Source of the DNA: Candidatus Thorarchaeota archaeon
GTDB lineage: Archaea; Asgardarchaeota; Thorarchaeia; Thorarchaeales; Thorarchaeaceae
NCBI GenBank assembly: GCA_030612365.1
Contig: JAUWOA010000007.1
Coordinates: 1-49,409 of the forward strand
Direction: 5' to 3'
DNA: 49,409 nt
A program made the position numbers and the translations under genes. The number at the start of each line of letters is the position of its first letter. The stretch's first letter is position 1. Below are positions 12,310 through 18,964 of the stretch, one piece after another. The notes below the pieces were generated by a model. That model did no database searches, was not told where the DNA came from, and was given only the letters and a program-made list of their open reading frames with translations.

Positions 12310-12597
12310 ATGGGAATTTGCTCCGTGTTAAGAATAGCACTTGACGATAAATTAAAACAAACTGAACGCTCGGTAGTCCTCTTCCGCAAGCTGGCAATAC
12401 TCTTATCGTTAGCACTCATTCCTGCATGGACCATTTACTATGTCCACTCAGTCATGACGTTCGTAGTAATATATTCTGACCCACCGGATTTTGCGGGATT
12501 TCCACCATTGCCAGTCCATGTCTACATTGCTGGCTTGGCGTTGCTTGTGATTGATGTGTTGTGGCAGTTCAGGAAGCTTCAGCACGAGATAGTTTGA
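12310..12597 (+). CDS. Hypothetical two-helix membrane protein (paralogue 1)
   Basis: This 95-residue protein is not assigned to a family. It has two hydrophobic segments at about residues 27-53 and 69-86, with a short polar loop rich in proline between them. It closely resembles the next gene: both share LRK/HKL-ILLSL before helix 1 and YIAGLAL in helix 2, followed by a charged tail. The two therefore look like a tandem duplication. The ATG has no clear ribosome binding site, and no good TATA box is visible, so the start is uncertain. It lies in an interval between tRNA-Ser and SRP RNA that otherwise holds RNA genes. Confidence 0.55.
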   Translation: MGICSVLRIALDDKLKQTERSVVLFRKLAILLSLALIPAWTIYYVHSVMTFVVIYSDPPDFAGFPPLPVHVYIAGLALLVIDVLWQFRKLQHEIV

Positions 12598-12746
12598 GGT
12601 CCTATTATAGACGGCACCGCCGATTCATTTCAGAATCGTTGGTAGCACCTGTCAGAAGTTCTTTTCCGGGAACCCAGAACAAAACCAATACTATTTCACT
12701 GAGAATATGCTATGCACCTGCGGGGGTCGTGAAAATTCAAATCGTT

Positions 12747-13046
12747 ATGAATAGCGTCGCAGCAGGAATATATCTCCTGTTGAGGTTATTACTCCAAGCT
12801 GAACCAGAGCAAACTAGACGGGCGATAATTCGCGCTCATAAGCTGAGGATTCTCTTATCGTTGTTGGCCATTTCCACGTGGACTGTTCTTTATACTAATG
12901 ATGTTATGACATACGCGTGGGCGCTTCCTGTTTCGTTCTACATAGCTGGCCTAGCGTTGTTTGTATTTGACGTGTTGCGGGAGTACAATGCGCTTGTCGA
13001 AGTCAAAAGGAGAACTAACGAAGAAGATCCCGTTGAATCATCGTAG
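12747..13046 (+). CDS. Hypothetical two-helix membrane protein (paralogue 2)
   Basis: This 99-residue protein is the second copy of the pair beginning at 12310. It shares the pattern ILLSLLAISTWT...VMT followed by SFYIAGLALFVFDVL and a charged C-terminus. The open frame reaches back to 12561, overlapping the first copy, but similarity to copy 1 begins near ATG 12747, which I chose; GTG 12729 is the alternative. Copy 2 lacks about ten residues of the inter-helix loop found in copy 1. The function is unknown. The C-terminal tail is rich in Lys, Arg and Glu, so it probably lies in the cytoplasm. Confidence 0.55.
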   Translation: MNSVAAGIYLLLRLLLQAEPEQTRRAIIRAHKLRILLSLLAISTWTVLYTNDVMTYAWALPVSFYIAGLALFVFDVLREYNALVEVKRRTNEEDPVESS

Positions 13047-13103
13047 GATTGATGGAGCCTAACAACTACTCCTTTCCAATGAATCGGAATAACAACAAAT
13101 AGA

Positions 13104-13419
13104 GGTGCAGCGGCTCCACCACTTCGGGTGTCCTTCCCCTGCGAAGAATGCTCGTTGTGTTTCTCAAAGCAGCGCTCTCTGAGGCTCCACCACTTAGTCT
13201 AAGGGCTGTTCCCGCCAGGGCCTGACCCGGTTCGACAATCTAAGTCAATCACAACAGTCCTACGACTGTTGGTATGACCGTGACAGACTTCAAAGACTGC
13301 TCGTCATCGTCCCACAGCGAATCTCAACAGGATCGGGGTTCATCCTCCGCATGGTTACTGGTGCCACTATTGCCATGTGGTTTCAGCCGCGGCAAACGGC
13401 CCACCCTGCCCGCTGCAGT
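13104..13419 (-). ncRNA. Signal recognition particle RNA (7S/SRP RNA)
   Basis: No convincing protein gene lies between 13047 and 13471; the stretch reads as archaeal SRP RNA on the minus strand. The 5' TGCAGCGG and 3' CCGCTGCA ends pair as helix 1. Helix 8 (13203-13228) has GGTCAGG on the 5' side, a short apical loop, and GGGAACAGCC on the 3' side, the SRP54-binding pattern. Helix 6 (13252-13271) is a perfect eight-base-pair stem closed by GUAG, a GNAR loop as bound by SRP19. The length, about 316 nt, is normal for archaea. The 13-nt block GGCTCCACCACTT (plus strand) occurs twice, near 13112 and 13181. A TATA-like box sits 27 nt before the 5' end. Confidence 0.92.
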
Positions 13420-13439
13420 TTGAGGAATCTATTAGTATA

Positions 13440-13447
13440 CCTAAAAG
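13440..13447 (-). promoter_or_regulatory. TATA box of the SRP RNA gene
   Basis: CTTTTAGG on the minus strand has its first T at 13446, which is 27 nt before the predicted RNA 5' end at 13419. The spacing supports both the promoter and the RNA boundary. Confidence 0.6.
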
Positions 13448-13471
13448 AGTTACCAATTGGGCTCAAACAAA

Positions 13472-15253
13472 CTAGATGAAGGCTCCAGCCGCCCTCTTTA
13501 TTGTAACGATCTCTTCCAACACATCCAGCTCTGGCTGCGTCAAATCCTCAGAAAACTTCTTCCTAATTGCGAGAATATGTTTGTCAGGCACGTCTATGTA
13601 GAGCACCTCATCATCCTTTACCTGCCTACCAATGCTGGGACCTCGGATAGACACTGCAACTTCCATTCCATCAGTTGCTTCATCTATCGTTACACTTCTA
13701 TCCTGAATCTGCAAAATGGTTCCCACGCGCTTTCCTTGCCCGTTGATGAGGACTGCTCTTGGTTTTATAACGCCGCTTACTTTGACACCTACAACTGCTG
13801 GTTTCTTCTGCCTGAATACATAGTTAGGTATGAGCGTAATCTTTCCAGGCCTGACAATTGAGCCAAGCGACTCAGCTTTTGCCTGCTCGCGTTTCACTAT
13901 GAGCCATGCGTTGAAATCATCAAAGAGGCGATAAATCACCTCATTTAGGAATACCTCGACTCCGTATTCTGCAGCCAGATCCTCGATATCGGGCGCAAAC
14001 TTAACGTTGAATCCCAATACGACTGCGTTGAGCGGGTCTGTATCCCCTGCAGCTTGAGCCTCAACTATGTCCCTTTTAACAATCTGACCAACATCAGCAA
14101 TCCGTACTGGGATCTTGCGGTCCTGCAAAAACTGACTAACTGCCTCTAAAGAACCAAGAGTATCGGTCTTCAGAACAACACCGGATGAATCCTTCTGAAT
14201 GCGTATCGAGCTGACCTCATCACGTACTTTGGACTTGATAGCTTCAAGTTCATCTAAGTCACTGACAGCATAGACTGGTGCACCAGCCAGCGCTCCCTTG
14301 ATGTCGGGAGACACAATCTTAACACCTGCCGCGGCATGCACCTCGTCAACATGCGTAAACTTCTCTTTTGGATCTCTAATCTCATCAAGCGCCTTTGGAA
14401 GCAGTAATGCTCTGATTTTGGCAACTATGACATCATCGAGACCGCCGACCACCACAGTATCAGATTTCTTCAAAACCCCCTCATAGATTATTGTATCCAG
14501 CGTTGTGCCTAGGCCGGTTTCCTCTCTGACCTCCAGTATCGCTCCCTTAGCCGGACCCGTGGAGATACTGAGCCTATCCTTAAGGTACTGCTGAGTCAGT
14601 CCTGAGAGGACCATCAACAGCTCAGGAATGCCATCCCCGGTCTTTGCACTAGTGGGTACAATGGCCACAGTTTGCGTGAAGTTCTCTACACGGTCATACC
14701 TTTCCGAAGCGATTCCGTTTGCAGATAGCGCTCCAACAATCTCGTATAGACGTCGGTCCAGCTCGTTCTGTATTGTCTTGTTCTGCGACTTTATGGCATG
14801 GAACAGGTCGACATCTGGAACGCTCCTCCATCCAGGGACCTTATCGAGCTTGTTAGCGGCTATGAGGAACGGTGTTTTCCCTGATTTCAATATCTTCAAT
14901 GATTCATAGGACTGAGTCAGCGGTCCCTCATTGATGTCCACTACTAGTATCGCTATGTCAGCTATCGCTCCGCCGCGTCTTCTGAGGTTCAAGTACGCTT
15001 CATGGCCCGGCGTGTCAATGAACAACAGACCATCGATTGTCAATTGGGTGTTGACGCTTTCCAAGAGGTTTCCACAAATGGAGAGAATCGTTTCAGTCGG
15101 GAAAAAAGAAGCACCAATATGTTGGGTGATGCCTGCCGCCTCTCGATCCTGCACTGCGGTACCTCGCATCTTATCGAGTAGTGAGGTCTTGCCGTGGTCT
15201 ATGTGTCCGAGTACCGTGACAATGGGGGAACGCAGTTTGGCTTCCTGAGTCAT
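13472..15253 (-). CDS. infB: Translation initiation factor aIF5B (IF2 family)
   Basis: This 593-residue GTPase promotes ribosomal subunit joining and initiator-tRNA handling. Motifs are G1 GHIDHGKTS near residue 15, G3 DTPGHEAY, and G4 NKLD, followed by the beta-barrel, the alpha/beta/alpha domain and a C-terminal domain. The frame extends further upstream, but ATG 15253 begins the family N-terminus (TQEAKLRSPIVTVLGH) and has GAGGTG eight bases before it. There is no N-terminal extension of the eukaryotic kind and no intein. The gene belongs to the L7Ae-S28e-L24e-Ndk-aIF5B set, but ndk next to it faces the other way. Confidence 0.96.
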   Translation of the reverse strand: MTQEAKLRSPIVTVLGHIDHGKTSLLDKMRGTAVQDREAAGITQHIGASFFPTETILSICGNLLESVNTQLTIDGLLFIDTPGHEAYLNLRRRGGAIADIAILVVDINEGPLTQSYESLKILKSGKTPFLIAANKLDKVPGWRSVPDVDLFHAIKSQNKTIQNELDRRLYEIVGALSANGIASERYDRVENFTQTVAIVPTSAKTGDGIPELLMVLSGLTQQYLKDRLSISTGPAKGAILEVREETGLGTTLDTIIYEGVLKKSDTVVVGGLDDVIVAKIRALLLPKALDEIRDPKEKFTHVDEVHAAAGVKIVSPDIKGALAGAPVYAVSDLDELEAIKSKVRDEVSSIRIQKDSSGVVLKTDTLGSLEAVSQFLQDRKIPVRIADVGQIVKRDIVEAQAAGDTDPLNAVVLGFNVKFAPDIEDLAAEYGVEVFLNEVIYRLFDDFNAWLIVKREQAKAESLGSIVRPGKITLIPNYVFRQKKPAVVGVKVSGVIKPRAVLINGQGKRVGTILQIQDRSVTIDEATDGMEVAVSIRGPSIGRQVKDDEVLYIDVPDKHILAIRKKFSEDLTQPELDVLEEIVTIKRAAGAFI

Positions 15254-15387
15254 CAATGGCCACCTCACAAGAAGATTGATGCAAAACAATTTTCCCCAGC
15301 TTATGAAACTGTCGTTTGCGATAGTCGAGCCACAACCCTGAAATAACAAAGAACTGTGTTCGGCATCAGCAAGATAGACATAGTTCG

Positions 15388-16059
15388 GTGAAGCAGTTGG
15401 AACGCTCTTTTGTAATAATCAAACCTGATGGAACCGCTAGAAGAAGAGTGAGTGCCTTGGTAATCAAGGCTCTGCTGGATAGAGAATACAGTGTCCGTGC
15501 CTTCAAGGAAATGAAGGTGTCCAAGTCGCTGGCTGAAATGCACTACGCGGTCCATAAGGAAAGACCATTCTTCCCCTGGCTTGTAAATTTCATAACTTCC
15601 GCCAATGTCCTGACAATGATTCTTGAAGCTGATAACGTAATCGAAGGCGTTCGCGAAGCGCTTGGTGCAACATTTGTTCAGAAGGCTTCGCCCGATTCAC
15701 TAAGAGGACGGTATGGGATATGGGCTGGCATTAATATTGCTCACGCATCTGATGGACCAGATACTGCAATAACTGAGATATCTCTCTGGAAGACTGAAGG
15801 TGGCGTAGAAGAGTCTGATGATGCAGAGGCCTTTGCTTGGGCCTATATCAACAAGCACAGTTCTGGAAGCGCCGACTATACCATGGATATTCGCAATATT
15901 GTCAAAGAATCCATTGCTAATAGAAACACATCGACTGCTGTTCTGAGCTCGTTGGAAGATCTGCTAGGTAGAGATGCAGAAGGAATCGAGAAGAAATCAA
16001 TCAGCGCTCTGGCAAATGCGATTTTTGATTACATTAAGGAAGAAGCCGAGAAAAAGTGA
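15388..16059 (+). CDS. ndk: Nucleoside diphosphate kinase with C-terminal extension
   Basis: The enzyme transfers the gamma phosphate between nucleoside triphosphates and diphosphates through a phosphohistidine. The first 150 residues match Ndk: FVIIKPDG at residues 8-15, HYAVHKERPFF, and NIAHASDG with the catalytic histidine near residue 123, where the common form is HGSDS. About 70 further residues, mostly charged and helical, follow and are not part of the usual Ndk of about 150 residues. The start is GTG at 15388. It is convergent with the ribosomal genes and divergent from aIF5B, unlike the usual co-directional archaeal order. Confidence 0.93.
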   Translation: MKQLERSFVIIKPDGTARRRVSALVIKALLDREYSVRAFKEMKVSKSLAEMHYAVHKERPFFPWLVNFITSANVLTMILEADNVIEGVREALGATFVQKASPDSLRGRYGIWAGINIAHASDGPDTAITEISLWKTEGGVEESDDAEAFAWAYINKHSSGSADYTMDIRNIVKESIANRNTSTAVLSSLEDLLGRDAEGIEKKSISALANAIFDYIKEEAEKK

Positions 16060-16063
16060 CATC

Positions 16064-16084
16064 AGGTGGTAAAAGGTACCACCT
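16064..16084. terminator. Bidirectional terminator between ndk and rpl24e
   Basis: AGGTGGTA (16064-16071) and TACCACCT (16077-16084) form a perfect eight-base-pair stem around a five-base loop, placed between two convergent genes. A-rich sequence precedes it and T-rich sequence follows it, so it could stop transcription from both sides. Confidence 0.6.
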
Positions 16085-16116
16085 ATGCCTTTTGCGTGCA
16101 AACTCGAACAGGTGCT

Positions 16117-16317
16117 TCAGCGCTTTGCTTTGCCACCTTTTTCATAGCCCGCAGTCCACTTGGTATCTCTGGGCTTCATCTTCCGTTTTATCCTGTTGAC
16201 CTTGCACTTATTCGAACAGAACCACAGCACAGCCCCATCCTTTGTCTGTACGTAGGCCATGCCCGTGCCAGGCTCGATGTCCTTGCCACAGAAGATGCAT
16301 TTCTGTGTTCCAACCAC
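16117..16317 (-). CDS. rpl24e: Ribosomal protein eL24 (L24e)
   Basis: This 66-residue large-subunit protein has the archaeal L24e zinc finger, CIFCGKDIEPGTG followed by WFCSNKCK, with four cysteines. The basic C-terminal tail (KRKMKPRDTKWTAGYEKGGK) is typical. The start is GTG at 16317, three bases after the rps28e stop, so translation is coupled. It is the last gene of the L7Ae operon and ends before a bidirectional hairpin. Confidence 0.95.
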   Translation of the reverse strand: MVGTQKCIFCGKDIEPGTGMAYVQTKDGAVLWFCSNKCKVNRIKRKMKPRDTKWTAGYEKGGKAKR

Positions 16318-16319
16318 AC

Positions 16320-16553
16320 CTAACGCCTCCTCATCTTCCGAGCTTCACGTTCAGTTTCTCGGAGAGAGAGAATGTCGCCCTCTCTGACAGGGCCTTTCAC
16401 GTTGCGAGTGAGCACCCGACCTCTGTCACGTCCGTCCAATATCTTGACTCGGACTTGGGTGATTTCACCGGTCACTCCAGTTCTTCCCAGAAGCTGAATA
16501 ACCTCCGCTGGGATTGTGGCGCTCCTCTCTGAGTCATCACTTGTTTTACTCAT
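16320..16553 (-). CDS. rps28e: Ribosomal protein eS28
   Basis: This 77-residue small-subunit protein matches eS28. The blocks [20 protein letters not shown] and [12 protein letters not shown] and the C-terminal [10 protein letters not shown] are the family pattern. It lies between rpl7ae and rpl24e, as usual in archaea. The short N-terminal serine-rich tail ([11 protein letters not shown]) is variable in the family. The ATG at 16553 lies 24 bases after the L7Ae stop. Confidence 0.95.
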   Translation of the reverse strand: MSKTSDDSERSATIPAEVIQLLGRTGVTGEITQVRVKILDGRDRGRVLTRNVKGPVREGDILSLRETEREARKMRRR

Positions 16554-16577
16554 CTAAAGCCATCACCTAGAAGAGCA

Positions 16578-16949
16578 CTACTTGCGCAGTCCAGCTATCT
16601 TCTCAACCAAGTCATCAACAAGGTCCTTTGCCTTGCCATCAATGACGATGGCGACCGCCGCTGTAGGGCGTTCGATGCCGCAAGCATTACCAAGATCCTT
16701 CTTGCTATCCACGAAGATATATGGTGCTTTCTTATCATCACAGAGACCTGGCAAGTACATGATGATCTCTGGAGGTTCTACGTCCCCTGCAACCAATACA
16801 AGACGTGCGATTCCACGCTCTATGGACTTGGTTGCCTCGTTTATTCCTTTCTTGATTCGCCCTGTATCTTTGGCAATCTCAAGAGCCTCGAGAGCCTTCT
16901 TCTGGAGCTCTTCAGGGAATTCAACATCAACAAAACTCGGTTTCGGCAT
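16578..16949 (-). CDS. rpl7ae: Ribosomal protein eL8 / L7Ae (kink-turn binding)
   Basis: L7Ae is part of the 50S subunit and, in archaea, also of box C/D and H/ACA RNPs and RNase P; it binds kink-turns. The 123 residues contain the RNA-contact motif GINEATKSIERG near residues 38-49 and LVLVAGDVEPPEI in the core. The ATG at 16949 has GAGGT at 16962-16958. That ribosome binding site forms the closing strand of a kink-turn in the leader, described separately, which suggests autoregulation. It heads the operon with rps28e and rpl24e. Confidence 0.97.
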   Translation of the reverse strand: MPKPSFVDVEFPEELQKKALEALEIAKDTGRIKKGINEATKSIERGIARLVLVAGDVEPPEIIMYLPGLCDDKKAPYIFVDSKKDLGNACGIERPTAAVAIVIDGKAKDLVDDLVEKIAGLRK

Positions 16950-16956
16950 TATTATC

Positions 16957-16981
16957 TACCTCTGTTTTCACATCATTGGTA
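16957..16981 (-). promoter_or_regulatory. Kink-turn in the L7Ae leader overlapping the Shine-Dalgarno
   Basis: Read on the minus strand, UACC (16981-16978) pairs with GGUA (16960-16957) as the canonical stem. A three-base bulge AAU follows, then GA facing GA (tandem sheared pairs), then a UGU/ACA stem closed by a GAAA tetraloop. Every element of the kink-turn consensus is present, including U at the last bulge position as in box C. The closing strand contains the GAGGU ribosome binding site of rpl7ae, so L7Ae binding should block initiation. Binding itself is inferred. Confidence 0.75.
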
Positions 16982-16995
16982 TGAGTGTCTATTAG

Positions 16996-17050
16996 CGCAT
17001 CCTTTGCAAAGGGTGCGTTCTCGTCGCTGTCATGCCTACTTCTTTTAAAA
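16996..17050 (-). promoter_or_regulatory. L7Ae operon promoter and 5' leader hairpin
   Basis: TTTTAAAA at 17043-17050 is a TATA box; transcription would start near 17023, giving a leader of about 73 nt. An 11-base-pair inverted repeat (16996-17006 with 17007-17017) lies at the very start of that leader, separate from the kink-turn. It may be a stabilising 5' hairpin. Confidence 0.5.
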
Positions 17051-17090
17051 CTGTCGAACTAGTCCGACTCAACAACCATGGTAGACATGT

Positions 17091-18083
17091 CTAATAGCCT
17101 AGTCCGTTGATTGCCCTTACTAGGTCATCATCACTTGCTTTGCAATGAGTAAGAACCGAGTATCTTCCTCGTTTCTTCATAATCTTCTGTGCGTGGTGTA
17201 TATCATCAAGAAATGTAGCTTCAGTCAAATCCAGTTCCTTGAGTTCTACTGGCATATTCCGCTCCAGCAGAAAGTCCCTGATATCTGATGGCCGATGCTT
17301 GGCATAGCCGGCCTCGTCAAGAAAATGGAGGCTTAGGGGAGTAGCGAATGCCACTTGAAGGCCATGTAGACTCTGCATCCTTCGATCCATCGCGTGGGAT
17401 ATCGCATGTTCTGTTCCGGAGCAGGGTCTAGAACTCCCAAAATCAGTCATGGCATTGCCTGTGTCTATCACAGATTTGACGAGGGTTTCAAGGTTATCGT
17501 CCTTTAGTACAGTTTCGAGTGCAAACTCTACTGTTCCGTAGACGTCTTCATCCAGTGGCTCACCTGCAAGCTCATTGGCGAGTCGCCACTCCGCTAAGCT
17601 TGATGCCTTGCTGACCATATCTCCTATCCCAGATAGAGTCAGTATTCGAGGAGCGGTAGACATCACACTCAAATCCGCAAGTATGAAACTTGGCTTCTTG
17701 CATTTCTCTGAATAGCGATAGCCGTCGTGCATTACAGAGGCAACGTCGCTCGCAATGCCATCATGTGATGCCGCGGTGGGGATAGAAATCCAATCGAGTC
17801 CTGCTTCGAGTGCGAAGAGCTTAGCCATATCGATGCTCCTCCCACCGCCAAAGCCTATGATCACATCGATGCCACGATACCGCGAAACCAGACCCTTCCG
17901 ATAATCAGGTGATATGGACCACATCACATCAGCATCAACAATACTCTCCATCATTTGCCGATACTTATCGTAGATGACCACATCCGATACGATTAGAGGT
18001 CTCTTGTATCCTTCAAGGATGTCATTGAGCCTCTTTAGAGCGCCCTCTGCAATAATCACATTGCTTGAGGTCATATCGTCCAC
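17091..18083 (-). CDS. egsA: sn-Glycerol-1-phosphate dehydrogenase
   Basis: The enzyme reduces dihydroxyacetone phosphate to sn-glycerol 1-phosphate, the backbone of archaeal ether lipids. The 330 residues carry the NAD(P)-binding GFGGGRSIDMAK near residue 77, the PTAASHDGIAS block near residue 102, and the metal-site region SGTEHAISHAMD near residue 222. These distinguish it from glycerol and butanol dehydrogenases of the same fold. The start is GTG at 18083; an ATG at 18074 is the alternative. It shares a TTAA-core TATA site (18111-18116) with the divergent GTPase gene. Confidence 0.93.
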   Translation of the reverse strand: MDDMTSSNVIIAEGALKRLNDILEGYKRPLIVSDVVIYDKYRQMMESIVDADVMWSISPDYRKGLVSRYRGIDVIIGFGGGRSIDMAKLFALEAGLDWISIPTAASHDGIASDVASVMHDGYRYSEKCKKPSFILADLSVMSTAPRILTLSGIGDMVSKASSLAEWRLANELAGEPLDEDVYGTVEFALETVLKDDNLETLVKSVIDTGNAMTDFGSSRPCSGTEHAISHAMDRRMQSLHGLQVAFATPLSLHFLDEAGYAKHRPSDIRDFLLERNMPVELKELDLTEATFLDDIHHAQKIMKKRGRYSVLTHCKASDDDLVRAINGLGY

Positions 18084-18150
18084 TTCTCATAAGCGGGTCA
18101 AAATGCCACAGTTAAGGGCTTCTATCGCGCGCCGACTGGGCTAGCTTCTA

Positions 18151-18768
18151 GTGGCTCTTACATTAGTCCCAAGTAGCGTGAATTGCGGGCCGGGAACTTG
18201 CGAGTGTAATACTACAGCTGATATGTTGAAGGTACAGGATTCATTCAGTGAGCACCTGGAGTCCCATCTTATGACCCGCTATGTCAAGGTTGCACTAATG
18301 GGGTCAGGGTATGCCGGCAAGTCCACCCTGATCAAACTTCTCACAGACAACACGTCCGATCTAGATGGCAACTATAAGCCGACCTGTGGGATGGATTGCG
18401 GGACAATCACACTCGACAAGTTTACCAAGATATCGTTGGTTGAGATGGGTGGTCAGACACACTTCGAGTTTATGTGGGCTGACTTGCTAAGGGGGAGCAA
18501 GATGGTGGTCGTTGTCACTGAGAGCACCCCCAAAGCAGTACTGAAAACGCGTCAGATATTGCAAAAATACAGGAAGGAGCTAGAAGGCGTTCAGATCATC
18601 GCAATTGCAAATAAGCAGGACCTTCCTGGCTCTATGAAACCCCGCTCAGTTGAAGATTTGCTTGGAGTTCCCACCTATGGCATGGTAGCTATTGATCCGA
18701 AGCAACAGCTACACGGCTACAAGCTGATAGTCAATGGACTACGGGACATGGCCCAAGTAGCAGCATAG
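18151..18768 (+). CDS. Arf-like small GTPase
   Basis: This small GTPase resembles the Arf/Arl family. The P-loop GSGYAGKST is near residue 51, a switch I threonine lies in YKPTCGMDCG, G3 reads VEMGGQ, and G4 is NKQD. The usual G3 is DxxGQ; here the aspartate is glutamate, while the GGQ glutamine is kept. The frame opens at GTG 18151, but the first 24-40 residues, with several cysteines, are not part of the fold. ATG 18223, or ATG 18271 behind GGAG, may be the true start. No N-terminal myristoylation glycine is evident. Many such GTPases are known from Asgard archaea; the partner is unknown. Confidence 0.85.
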   Translation: MALTLVPSSVNCGPGTCECNTTADMLKVQDSFSEHLESHLMTRYVKVALMGSGYAGKSTLIKLLTDNTSDLDGNYKPTCGMDCGTITLDKFTKISLVEMGGQTHFEFMWADLLRGSKMVVVVTESTPKAVLKTRQILQKYRKELEGVQIIAIANKQDLPGSMKPRSVEDLLGVPTYGMVAIDPKQQLHGYKLIVNGLRDMAQVAA

Positions 18769-18831
18769 CCGCAGTTTCTTTGCTTTTTGGGCGAATTTTC
18801 AAGGCTTAACGACAACGTTCTAGGACAATGC

Positions 18832-18856
18832 TTTTATACATACAAAAATGTGGCAC
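18832..18856 (+). promoter_or_regulatory. rpoD operon promoter: TATA plus GCAC element
   Basis: TTTTATA starts at 18832 and GTGGCAC lies at 18850-18856, the GCAC beginning 20-21 nt after the TATA start. Transcription would begin near 18859, giving a leader of about 105 nt before rpoD. Confidence 0.6.
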
Positions 18857-18964
18857 CCGTACCCAGAGCATGGGCGAGTGAGCTGGCAGCCCTTTGGCAG
18901 GGTATCTCAGCGAGTCTGTCCGGGATCAGTGTCTTTTGGGTGCACTCCAAGGTCAGGTGATATA

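Noticed and set aside
18852-18945. A possible tRNA or guide RNA before rpoD
   Set aside because: No TTCGA-type T arm on either strand. An ACA tail on the minus strand exists, but the hairpin is too long and lacks a pseudouridylation pocket for an H/ACA RNA.
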